Assembly: GCA_036518955.1 (NCBI GenBank)
Contig: DATDMG010000095.1
Span: forward strand, 1-13,468
Length of the DNA: 13,468 nucleotides
Source of the DNA: DATDMG01 sp036518955
Lineage (GTDB): Bacteria; Actinomycetota; Actinomycetes; Actinomycetales; Kineosporiaceae
Direction of reading: 5' to 3'
Positions 1 through 6,668 of the stretch are shown one piece after another. Made by a program: the position numbers and the translations under genes. The notes under the pieces are model-generated. The model was given only the letters and a program-made list of their open reading frames with translations. It was not told the origin of the DNA and searched no databases. Numbering within the stretch: the stretch's first letter is position 1; the number at the start of each line of letters is the position of its first letter.

Positions 1-2
1 GG

Positions 3-191
3 GTGGGGGCTGCAATGCCGGACCCGAATGAGGTGGGCCTGGAAACTCTCGGTGAGGTATCACTCACTGTCGGGCGTGTCGTGGATCGGTTCGGAGGGGC
101 AGGGGGAGGTCGTGTTCCACGGGAAACCTCGCTCGAGGGGAATCGGGCGAGTCTTCGGCGCGCGTCCCCAGACTGCCGGACGTCTGGGTGA
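3..191 (+). CDS. possible 3' end of upstream gene (rsmG expected by synteny)
   Basis: A frame open from the left edge ends in TGA at 189-191, and its last bases overlap the GTG at 188 that begins the parA frame (GTGA, typical of translational coupling). The visible peptide, about 62 residues, has a strand-like stretch (GEVSLTVGRVVDRFGG) and then RVPRETS, where VPRET is encoded by a degenerate parS palindrome. In related actinobacteria rsmG (gidB, 16S rRNA G527 methyltransferase) lies directly upstream of parA, so this could be its C-terminus. I do not recognise RsmG motifs in it. It may equally be non-coding or an unrelated small protein. The true start is probably outside the window. Confidence 0.3.
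   Translation: MGAAMPDPNEVGLETLGEVSLTVGRVVDRFGGAGGGRVPRETSLEGNRASLRRASPDCRTSG
114..127. promoter_or_regulatory. degenerate parS-like site
   Basis: GTTCCACGGGAAAC differs at two positions from the actinobacterial parS consensus GTTTCACGTGAAAC. It reads V-P-R-E-T in the short frame ending at 191, the same phase as the VSRET sites further down. It could be a weak ParB binding site or a decayed copy. Confidence 0.45.
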
Positions 192-3100
192 GGATGGGTA
201 TCGGCCGATCCGGCGACGGAGGGAGGCTCGTGAGCGGTCTTGGGTGGCCGTCAGATCCGGCAGGTTCACAGCCCGCGCCTGCGGACAGTGGTGGCGTCCC
301 CGAAGCGTCAGATCTTGGCTGGCCTCGGGAGGGACAGAACGCACGTCATGACGAGCGGGCGGAGAGCAGGAACTTCGAGCTGGCTGCGCCGCAGCGAAAC
401 ACAGTTCGGAAGGGCGAGTCGATCCGGGACCAGCCAGGCGCGGCTCGCAAGCTCGGCGACGACGGCCCGATCTCGGGAAGGGGACCCGGCGGTCTGGGGG
501 CAGGTCACCGGGCACTGTTGACCGAGTCTCCTGCGGCGGGACCAACTGGTGAGCTCACACGTCCTGGTCAGCTCAGACGCCGTCCAGAGCGTGAGACGGC
601 GGGGCCACTCTCCGGGGAGTCGGCCGGCCAACCACTGGGCGCCGGCGATGCCGCGCCCGGCCAGCCCTTCGCCGAGAGCGTTGATGGTCTGGGAGCGAGG
701 AGCGATGAGCCCTCGTCGGCCCGTGGAGCCGTTCGCCTGCGCCGGCGGGGGTTGGCCGCCTGGCTGCGCTCTCCGGACCCGCCAGGCGATCCGGGCCAGG
801 AAGAGTCATTGCTGGGGCGATGGAACCGTTCGGAGACGTCGGGAGGCGCCAGCCCTGGGCTGGACGCACCGCGGGAGTCGGAAGGCAGCCATCGCGAGGC
901 CGCGGGGCGTGCGGAGGCGGGAAGGTCACGGCGGGGCGAGTGGCGGATGGAGCGCGAGCAGACACGTGTGTCCCGTGGAGTTCCGGACGGGCCGTCGGGC
1001 GAGAACGTGGTTGAGCGCTCCCTACCGGCGGGGGAGGGCGTCACCACAGCCAAGGGGCGCTGGGTTCGGAGGGTTCAGCTTCCGTTGCCGCTCGATGGGG
1101 AGGGTGGGGACCCAGTAGCGCTACCGCAGAAGAGGGAGGCCGGTGGCTCAGCTTCGGGACGGAGCGAAGGGCCACAGCGTTGGGACGACGTGCCCAGGAT
1201 CTCGCCTGGCGGCCGAGGAACGTCAGCGGAGGCCAATGCCGGGGTGGAGACGAGCGGTTACTTGCCGGGGGTCGAGGTTTCCGGAGAAGCAGCTGGGGTG
1301 GAGGTTTCCCGTGAAACGACGAGCCTTGAGCCGGCGATCCTCGAAGCTCTCGCTCGTACTCTCGCCATCCAGGGGAGGTCTCAAGAAGCGACGCCACCAG
1401 CGGACGTGGCACGGGTGGCGTCGGAACGGCACGCCCAGGAGGGAGCGTCCCGGCTGGGCGGTGGCGAGCAGGCGGTGGAGTCACCGACGCGGGCGGTCAC
1501 GCCCTCACAGCTGCCGGGCGGGAAGCTTCCGCGGACGACGCAACGGGGGACGACGCAACGGGGGACGCCGCAACGGGGGACGACCCAACGGGGGACGACC
1601 CAACGGGGGACGACCCAACGATCTGCGGACGACGGCGGGGACTCGGGTGAGTACGACGAGAATTCCGGGGACGACGGACGCGCGGATCGTGGTGGTCACG
1701 GTGATGACCACAGGTACCGCGGTGGCGACGGAAGCGTTGAGGACGACCAGCGTTTCGGGGACGACAGGAGGGGTGCGCTCATCGACACGGGAGACAGGTA
1801 CGAGGCATCGCCCCACCGAGGACGGGGCGGGGGCGGTGTGGGATGGCCGGAGTCGGGAGGCTGCCACCGGGCGTCGCCGCTCCCGCCGGGTGCTGTGGGG
1901 CCGGGTGCTGTGGGGCCGGGTGGTCTGGGGTGGCCTGCTGGTGCGCAGCGGATCAGCATGTCGGAAACCATGCTTTCGGACGAGGTGGCCCAACGTCGTC
2001 CGGTCGACGCAGCACGGGATCATAGAGACCGTCACACGGGCGGCCGGGGGCGGATCAGTGGCTCAGGCGCTAGCGTCAACGCCACACGAAGTGAGGACCT
2101 GGCGATGGGTTCACGGACAGAGGGCGAGCAGCCGCCGCAGGGATCAGGCACGGACGGCGGAGCGGACGCGACGCGCCGACTGCCGCCCACCCTCGGGACG
2201 GCCCCGAGCGGCGGCCCGACCAGTCATTTGCCGGGGCGGACGACGTCGACCGGCTCACTCGTCATGCCGAAGGGCGCAGTCGTGGGTCGCGCCCGGCTGA
2301 CTCCGACAGAGGACACCTCGCCCGGGCAGCAGCCGGATCCAGCGATGCTGGTAGCCTCCTCGAACATGCCGGACGCGGTCGTGGGCTGGACGAGCTGGCG
2401 CGACGTGAGTCGCGCAGCCACTGCTGTGGCGGTGGACGCTCTGACGCTCGACCCCCTGGAGGCGGCCCGGCGCCTGCTCGGCGCGAAGCCGGGGACGGGC
2501 ACCGTCAGCGGAGAGTCCAGCCGGTCAGGGAAGGCTGCGGAGTCCAGGCAACCCGAGCAAGGTGTCGGTGCGGACGATCGATGCCCTGCGGAGCTGCCCC
2601 CCAGAGCAGCGGCAGGGGCTCTCCAGCTCACCGTGCCTGAAGACGCAGTCGTCGTTTCCCGTGAAACGTCGCCCGCTCCGATTATCCCGTTGCCCCCAGC
2701 CCCCAGCTGCCCGGGCGCCGACACGGAGTTGACGCCTCCGAGAACCGAGGGGTGCGACGTCTCTGGCTTGAGGGTCGTCCGCCATGACGAGGGCGCGGAC
2801 GCTGGCCTCTTGGAGGTCGATCTGCGCGGGCGGCAACCGGTGAGAGAGGGAACGCTCGCCGCGTACGACAGATCTTCGGCGGCCTTGTCGGCTGAGCCCT
2901 GGCCCGACGGGAGCGCCGCGGACGGAGCGATGGATGCCATCGTGCGTCCGACGCTGCTTCGGCCAATGCCTTCACCCGAACGGGCGAGCGGCGTTTCCCG
3001 TGAAACCACGCCCGACCTCGCACCTCCTCACTCGACGACTCCTGTCACAGTCGATCTCAAGAAGCGGCAGACTTCTGCCGAGAGCGGAGAGCCGGCTATC

Positions 3101-4213
3101 GACGGGAGTCCAACCATGCGCGAGGTCAACGACATCACCGACTGGGCGGCGGTGCGTTCGACCGGAGACCAGGCCAGCGCGGGGCAGCCGCCCCCTACAG
3201 CGAGTTCCTGGTACCCGCCGGGGGCGCCGCTGTCGGCGTCAGAACCGTACGTTGATGATCAACAGCGCCAGACGCTGGTGGGGAGCTTGCCCCTCGTGGA
3301 CGATTCGACTCCGCTCGCGGTCCAGGTGGCCGAGGACGCCCGGCGACGCATCAGCCTCGTCGGCCGGCCGTTCCTGGCTCCGCCTCGCACTCGCATTCTG
3401 ACCGTGGCTAACCAGAAGGGTGGCGTCGGCAAGACGACGACCACCGTCAATGTGGCCGCGGCGATGGCCCAGGCTGGTTTGTCGGTCCTGGTCCTCGACA
3501 TCGACCCGCAGGGAAACGCCTCGACGGCTCTCGGCATCGACCACCATGCCGACATCCCGAGCCTCTACGACGTGATCGTCGAGGGGGTGCCCCTGGGTGA
3601 CGTTCTCCAACCATGCCCGGACGTCGCCAACCTCTGGTGCGCGCCGGCCACCATCGATCTCGCCGGCGCAGAGATCGAACTCGTATCGATGGTCGCCCGC
3701 GAGATGCGACTCCAGAAGGCGCTCGACGCATATCTGGACGAGCGGCACGAGCGTGGGCTGCCGCAGATCGACTATATCTTCATCGACTGTCCGCCAAGCC
3801 TGAGCCTGCTCACCATCAATGCCTTCGTCGCGGCCACCGAGGTCTTCATCCCGATCCAGTGCGAGTACTACGCGCTGGAGGGCCTTTCCCAGTTACTCAA
3901 GCACATCGATCTCATTCGCGGACATCTCAACCCGCGGCTCCACGTGTCGACAATCCTCCTGACGATGTACGACGGGAGGACCCGGCTCTCCGCCCAGGTG
4001 GCGGACGAGGTCCGGGCCCATTTCGCCGAGGTCGTCATCCGGACGACCGTTCCTCGCTCGGTGCGCATCTCCGAGGCACCGAGCCACAGCCAGACCGTCA
4101 TGACGTATGACCCGGCCTCGAGCGGCGCGCTGTCATACCTGGAGGCGTCGCGCGAGCTCGCCGAACAGGTGCTTCGGTGGGGCCATGAGGTAAGCCTGGA
4201 GGAGCGCGCGTGA
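188..4213 (+). CDS. parA: ParA chromosome-partition ATPase with very long N-terminal extension
   Basis: ParA is the Walker-type ATPase that binds DNA non-specifically and moves ParB-parS complexes, segregating the origin region. The C-terminal ~270 residues are unmistakable: deviant Walker A KGGVGKTTTT (residues 1077-1086 of this frame), DIDPQGN (A' motif), FIDCPPSL (Walker B) and the conserved PIQCEYYALEGL and RISEAPSH segments. DDSTPLAVQVAEDARRR just before matches the usual region ahead of the ATPase domain. The first ~976 residues are low-complexity (G, R, S, D, E, T, P) with no recognisable domain. They contain three tandem repeats and three VSRET peptides encoded by parS. The GTG at 188 overlaps the preceding stop, but I see no strong ribosome binding site there. 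From memory, Streptomyces ParA also has a VSRET peptide in a short N-terminal tail, so part of the extension is plausibly real. The identity is near certain; the start is not (alternatives: ATG 2930 or ATG 3116). parB overlaps the 3' end by GTGA. Confidence 0.8.
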   Translation: MRMGIGRSGDGGRLVSGLGWPSDPAGSQPAPADSGGVPEASDLGWPREGQNARHDERAESRNFELAAPQRNTVRKGESIRDQPGAARKLGDDGPISGRGPGGLGAGHRALLTESPAAGPTGELTRPGQLRRRPERETAGPLSGESAGQPLGAGDAAPGQPFAESVDGLGARSDEPSSARGAVRLRRRGLAAWLRSPDPPGDPGQEESLLGRWNRSETSGGASPGLDAPRESEGSHREAAGRAEAGRSRRGEWRMEREQTRVSRGVPDGPSGENVVERSLPAGEGVTTAKGRWVRRVQLPLPLDGEGGDPVALPQKREAGGSASGRSEGPQRWDDVPRISPGGRGTSAEANAGVETSGYLPGVEVSGEAAGVEVSRETTSLEPAILEALARTLAIQGRSQEATPPADVARVASERHAQEGASRLGGGEQAVESPTRAVTPSQLPGGKLPRTTQRGTTQRGTPQRGTTQRGTTQRGTTQRSADDGGDSGEYDENSGDDGRADRGGHGDDHRYRGGDGSVEDDQRFGDDRRGALIDTGDRYEASPHRGRGGGGVGWPESGGCHRASPLPPGAVGPGAVGPGGLGWPAGAQRISMSETMLSDEVAQRRPVDAARDHRDRHTGGRGRISGSGASVNATRSEDLAMGSRTEGEQPPQGSGTDGGADATRRLPPTLGTAPSGGPTSHLPGRTTSTGSLVMPKGAVVGRARLTPTEDTSPGQQPDPAMLVASSNMPDAVVGWTSWRDVSRAATAVAVDALTLDPLEAARRLLGAKPGTGTVSGESSRSGKAAESRQPEQGVGADDRCPAELPPRAAAGALQLTVPEDAVVVSRETSPAPIIPLPPAPSCPGADTELTPPRTEGCDVSGLRVVRHDEGADAGLLEVDLRGRQPVREGTLAAYDRSSAALSAEPWPDGSAADGAMDAIVRPTLLRPMPSPERASGVSRETTPDLAPPHSTTPVTVDLKKRQTSAESGEPAIDGSPTMREVNDITDWAAVRSTGDQASAGQPPPTASSWYPPGAPLSASEPYVDDQQRQTLVGSLPLVDDSTPLAVQVAEDARRRISLVGRPFLAPPRTRILTVANQKGGVGKTTTTVNVAAAMAQAGLSVLVLDIDPQGNASTALGIDHHADIPSLYDVIVEGVPLGDVLQPCPDVANLWCAPATIDLAGAEIELVSMVAREMRLQKALDAYLDERHERGLPQIDYIFIDCPPSLSLLTINAFVAATEVFIPIQCEYYALEGLSQLLKHIDLIRGHLNPRLHVSTILLTMYDGRTRLSAQVADEVRAHFAEVVIRTTVPRSVRISEAPSHSQTVMTYDPASSGALSYLEASRELAEQVLRWGHEVSLEERA
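1277..1290. promoter_or_regulatory. decayed parS copy
   Basis: GTTTCCGGAGAAGC has three mismatches to GTTTCCCGTGAAAC and sits at the same place in the second 27 bp repeat unit as the perfect site does in the third. It encodes VSGEA. ParB binding is probably weak or absent. Confidence 0.4.
1304..1317. promoter_or_regulatory. parS: parS site 1
   Basis: GTTTCCCGTGAAAC matches the bacterial parS core (GTTTCACGTGAAAC) at all but one position. It is the nucleation site for ParB, which spreads from it as a CTP-dependent clamp. The site reads V-S-R-E-T in the parA frame, residues 373-377 of the long frame. Confidence 0.85.
1535..1620 (+). repeat. 15 bp tandem repeat, six units (TTQRG)
   Basis: Five full units of the pattern AC-G-(A/C)-C-(G/C)-CAACGGGGG run from 1535 to 1609, and a sixth is partial from 1610. 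The first two carry ACGACG, the third ACGCCG and the rest ACGACC, so the array has diverged in blocks. In the parA frame it encodes TTQRG, TTQRG, TPQRG, TTQRG, TTQRG, TTQRS. The perfect codon-multiple period suggests slippage in translated DNA. Confidence 0.9.
1886..1930 (+). repeat. 15 bp tandem repeat, three units (PGAVG)
   Basis: CCGGGTGCTGTGGGG occurs twice (1886-1900, 1901-1915), followed by a variant CCGGGTGGTCTGGGG (1916-1930). In the parA frame it encodes PGAVG, PGAVG, PGGLG. The period is again a multiple of three. Confidence 0.85.
2654..2667. promoter_or_regulatory. parS: parS site 2
   Basis: GTTTCCCGTGAAAC is identical to sites 1 and 3. It reads VSRET at residues 823-827 of the long parA frame and lies 1350 bp (450 codons) after site 1. 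Confidence 0.85.
2993..3006. promoter_or_regulatory. parS: parS site 3
   Basis: GTTTCCCGTGAAAC is identical to sites 1 and 2, 339 bp (113 codons) after site 2. It reads VSRET at residues 936-940 of the long frame. It lies 110 bp before the candidate internal ATG at 3116, so a ParB complex here could also affect parAB transcription if a promoter lies nearby. Confidence 0.85.
3116..4213 (+). other. parA: conventional-length ParA (alternative start, 365 residues)
   Basis: ATG at 3116 is in frame with the ParA domain and is preceded by GGGAG at 3105-3109, six bases before the ATG, the best ribosome binding site in the region. Starting here gives MREVNDITDW..., with Walker A at residues 101-110 and a total length normal for actinobacterial ParA. 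This form would exclude all VSRET peptides. Both forms could be made: the long one from the coupled GTG at 188 and the short one from here. Confidence 0.6.
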
Positions 4214-5565
4214 GTGAGAAGCGTCGGGGCCTGGGCCGCGGCCTGGGTGCCCTGATCCCGAGCAATGCCGCGCCGATGACGCGACCGGTCGGGGAACGCC
4301 CGGTGGACGTGTTCTTCCCGGATCGGGACCCCGGCGAGGAGGGCGCGGACGGGAACAGCCCCGCGGTCCCCTCGGCAGCGTCGAATCTCACCGTCCTGCC
4401 GGGTGGCCGGACGGCGACGGGCGGCGGTGACGGTGCCCATCGACCCGCTCCCGGCATGCCCGGCGCGGCGCCCCCCGCGCGTCCGGAGGCAGTGCCCGAA
4501 GCTCCTGCCGCGCGGCTGGCCCCGGCTCCGGCGTCGATGCCCGCGGTCGTTCCCGGCGCGATCCCGCGGCCGGGTGGTCCGTTGCCCCCATCGGGACACG
4601 TCACGTCGGAAGGCCCGGCGAGCGTGCCGCCCGCCGTCCCTCCGTCTGCTCCCGCGACGTGGAGCGATCCCGCGGGAGCGGGCTCGGCCTCCGACCGGGC
4701 CGCCAGATCGGGGCCGGAACTCGTGCCCGTTCCCGGCGCCACCTTCGCTGAGCTTCCCGTCTCCGGGATCCGGCCGAACGCCCGGCAGCCGCGGCAGGTC
4801 TTTGACGAGGAGGAGCTCGCCGAGCTCGTTCACTCGATCAAGGAGGTCGGCGTCCTGCAGCCGGTCGTCGTCCGTCGGGTGGCCGATGAGGACGACGAGG
4901 CGCGCTTCGAGCTGATCATGGGTGAGCGGCGGTTGCGTGCCGCTCGCGACGCCGGCCTGGAGCGGATCCCGTGTATCGTCCGGGACACCCAGGACGACGC
5001 GATGCTGCGCGACGCGCTGCTCGAGAACCTGCACCGCAGTCAGCTGAACCCGCTCGAGGAGGCTGCCGCCTACCAGCAGCTCCTCGACGACTTCGGGTGC
5101 ACGCACGAGGAACTGGCCGGCCGGATCGGGCGTTCCCGGCCGCAGATCAGCAACACCTTGCGGCTGCTCAAGCTTCCTCCGCTCGTGCAACGGCGGCTGG
5201 CTGCCGGTGTGCTGTCCGCAGGGCATGCCCGGGCGCTGCTCGGGCTGGAGGACCAGGCGGCCATGGAGCGTCTGGCACAGCGCATCGTCGCCGAGGGACT
5301 CTCCGTCCGAGCCGTGGAGGAGATCGTCGCCCTCGGGGACGGGCCCACCGTGAAGCCGGCCAAGCGCCGCCCCCGTCCGGGTGCTCATACCTCCGAGCTC
5401 GACGAGCTCGCGGCGAGGCTCGGGGACCAGCTCGACACCCGCGTGGCCATCGCGCTCGGCCGGAACAAGGGCCGTCTGAGCATCGATTTCGCGAGTGTCG
5501 AGGACCTGAACCGGATCATCGGACTGTTGGGCCCGGAGGTTCGGGGCGTGTTCCAGCGATCCTGA
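4210..5565 (+). CDS. parB: ParB, CTP-dependent parS-binding partition protein
   Basis: ParB binds parS, clamps onto DNA with CTP and stimulates ParA ATPase to segregate the origin region. The order of parts is standard. Residues 1-18 (MSEKRRGLGRGLGALIPS) are the ParA-activating tail. A Pro/Ala/Gly-rich linker covers about 20-175 and is longer than usual. The ParB/Srx domain starts near 179 (FAELPVSGIRPNARQPRQVF), with the CTP-binding GERRLRAA at 238-245. A helix-turn-helix lies around 297-325 (THEELAGRIGRSRPQISNTLRLLKLP), and a C-terminal dimerisation domain ends the protein. At 451 residues it exceeds typical ParB because of the linker. The GTG start overlaps the parA stop (GTGA) and follows GGAGGAG, so the two are translationally coupled. 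Confidence 0.97.
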   Translation: MSEKRRGLGRGLGALIPSNAAPMTRPVGERPVDVFFPDRDPGEEGADGNSPAVPSAASNLTVLPGGRTATGGGDGAHRPAPGMPGAAPPARPEAVPEAPAARLAPAPASMPAVVPGAIPRPGGPLPPSGHVTSEGPASVPPAVPPSAPATWSDPAGAGSASDRAARSGPELVPVPGATFAELPVSGIRPNARQPRQVFDEEELAELVHSIKEVGVLQPVVVRRVADEDDEARFELIMGERRLRAARDAGLERIPCIVRDTQDDAMLRDALLENLHRSQLNPLEEAAAYQQLLDDFGCTHEELAGRIGRSRPQISNTLRLLKLPPLVQRRLAAGVLSAGHARALLGLEDQAAMERLAQRIVAEGLSVRAVEEIVALGDGPTVKPAKRRPRPGAHTSELDELAARLGDQLDTRVAIALGRNKGRLSIDFASVEDLNRIIGLLGPEVRGVFQRS

Positions 5566-5591
5566 CCTTCGCCGTCACCACCGGTGATCCT

Positions 5592-5639
5592 GCCGGCCTG
5601 CGGCTCGGGTGCCCCGCGTACTTCACGCCGCAGGTCGGC
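5592..5639. terminator. candidate bidirectional terminator hairpin
   Basis: Arms GCCGGCCTGCGG (5592-5603) and CCGCAGGTCGGC (5628-5639) pair over 12 bp with one G-U or mismatch position, leaving a 24-base loop. It sits between the convergent ends of parB and ddl, where a terminator is expected. There is no U-tract, as is common in high-GC actinobacteria. Confidence 0.4.
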
Positions 5640-5646
5640 CGCCCGG

Positions 5647-6657
5647 TCAGATGGGCACGCGGGAGGCGCCGTCGGCGATGGCCGCCTCGACGAGGCGTCG
5701 GTAGAGCGGGCCGCACTCCTGCCCGTCAGCCTCCACCGCCTGGGGGAGCAGTGACGTCTCGGTCATGCCTGGCGCGACGTTCACCTCCAGGAACCACGGA
5801 TGGCCGTCCGGGTCCACGATGAGATCCGTGCGGGACAGGTGTCGGAGCGCGAAGGCTCGGTGCGCGCGCAGGGCGGCGTCGGCGACGGCGGCGGAAGCCG
5901 CCGCCGTCAGCCGGGCGGGCACGAAGAACTCCGTCGACCCGGCGACGTACCGGGCGTCATAGTCGTAGACGCCGCCGTCCGCCACGATCTCGACCGCGGG
6001 CAGCGCACGCGGCCCCTCACCGGTGTCCACGACGCTGACGGCGACCTCCACGCCGTCCACGTAGCGCTCCACGAGAGCGACGTCGCCGTACGCGAAGCAG
6101 GCCACCATCGCCCGTGGCAGCTCCGAGGACTGCCGGACCACGGTGACCCCCAGCGCCGAACCACCTCGCGCCGGCTTGACCACGAGGGGCAGGCCGAGTC
6201 GGTCGACGATCGCGATGAGCACGCCTCTGGCGCCGAGTTCCCGGAACGTGCCGTGAGGCAGCGCCACCGAGTCCGGTGTGGCCAGCCCGCTGTCGCGGGC
6301 CACCGACTTGGCCAGAGGCTTGTCCCAGGCGCGACGGCAGGCGGCGGAGGTGGAGCCGACGTACGGCACTCCGAGCAGGTCGAGGACGTCCCTGATGGCG
6401 CCATCCTCACCGGTGGCGCCGTGCAGGAGCGGCCATACGACGTCGACACCGTGCCGGGTGACCTCGGTGAGGAGGCCGGAGTCGACGTCCCGCTCGACGG
6501 CGTGACAGCCGGCCTCCCGCAGCGCCTCGGAGACCCGCCGACCGGAGCGCAGCGACACGTCACGCTCGTGGGACAACCCACCCGCGAGGACGAGTACACG
6601 CGGGTGCGGGGACGTCGAGGGGCGGTTCGCGCGGGACTGGTCAGGAAGGTCAGTCAC
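5647..6657 (-). CDS. ddl: D-alanine--D-alanine ligase
   Basis: This cytoplasmic ATP-grasp ligase joins two D-alanines for the peptidoglycan stem peptide. Motifs in order over 336 residues: GGLSHERDVSLRSG (26-39, with the catalytic Glu), LHGATGEDG (78-86), KPARGGSALGV (161-171, ATP and catalytic Ser loop), YDYDARYVAG (231-240, Tyr of the omega loop), RTDLIVD (276-282) and EVNVAPGMTETSLLP (291-305, metal ligands). All expected catalytic positions are present. The GTG start at 6657 lies 11 bases after the aminotransferase stop with only a weak ribosome binding site, so it is probably translated as the second gene of an operon. The mycobacterial version of this locus lacks a ddl. Whether it is the only ddl of the genome or a second copy cannot be seen here. 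Confidence 0.93.
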   Translation of the reverse strand: MTDLPDQSRANRPSTSPHPRVLVLAGGLSHERDVSLRSGRRVSEALREAGCHAVERDVDSGLLTEVTRHGVDVVWPLLHGATGEDGAIRDVLDLLGVPYVGSTSAACRRAWDKPLAKSVARDSGLATPDSVALPHGTFRELGARGVLIAIVDRLGLPLVVKPARGGSALGVTVVRQSSELPRAMVACFAYGDVALVERYVDGVEVAVSVVDTGEGPRALPAVEIVADGGVYDYDARYVAGSTEFFVPARLTAAASAAVADAALRAHRAFALRHLSRTDLIVDPDGHPWFLEVNVAPGMTETSLLPQAVEADGQECGPLYRRLVEAAIADGASRVPI

Positions 6658-6668
6658 GTGGGGCCCGC

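Larger units (their letters stand above)
1241..1321 (+). repeat. three 27 bp tandem repeats, the last carrying a perfect parS
   Basis: Units are 1241-1267, 1268-1294 and 1295-1321. Each begins GGGGT(G/C)GAG and encodes nine residues: GVETSGYLP, GVEVSGEAA and GVEVSRETT. The third unit contains the perfect parS at 1304-1317, the second a three-mismatch version at 1277-1290, and the first has lost the palindrome. The period keeps the parA frame. Confidence 0.85.
188..3115 (+). other. 976-codon stop-free, low-complexity region ahead of the ParA domain
   Basis: This region is either a disordered N-terminal extension of ParA or untranslated parS-bearing DNA. For translation: no in-frame stop in 976 codons, while the other two forward frames do contain stops; three tandem repeats with periods of 27, 15 and 15 bp, all divisible by three; and parS sites all in one phase. 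Against translation: by my hand count of two stretches, third-position GC is only about 65-75%, barely different from position two, whereas the ATPase part shows strong third-position GC as expected for a gene here. Composition is dominated by G, R, S, P, D, E and T, with few hydrophobic residues and no domain. Apart from the repeats and parS sites listed separately I see no other gene or RNA. Confidence 0.55.

Noticed and set aside
1535..1620. Tandem array considered as a CRISPR or iteron origin
   Set aside because: There are no spacers between units, the 15 bp unit is fully contiguous and codon-periodic, and there are no Cas or Rep genes.
60..3009. Several long minus-strand frames opposite the parA 5' region (for example 1505-2035 and 2224-3009)
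   Set aside because: They are low-complexity, overlap each other in different frames, lack ribosome binding sites and domains, and show VSRET only because parS is a palindrome. They are expected shadows of GC-rich DNA.
3868..5388. 506-codon minus-strand frame opposite parA-parB
   Set aside because: It lies antisense to the well-supported parA end and parB. The peptide is Arg/Gly-rich without any fold, and the high third-position GC of parB explains the open antisense frame.
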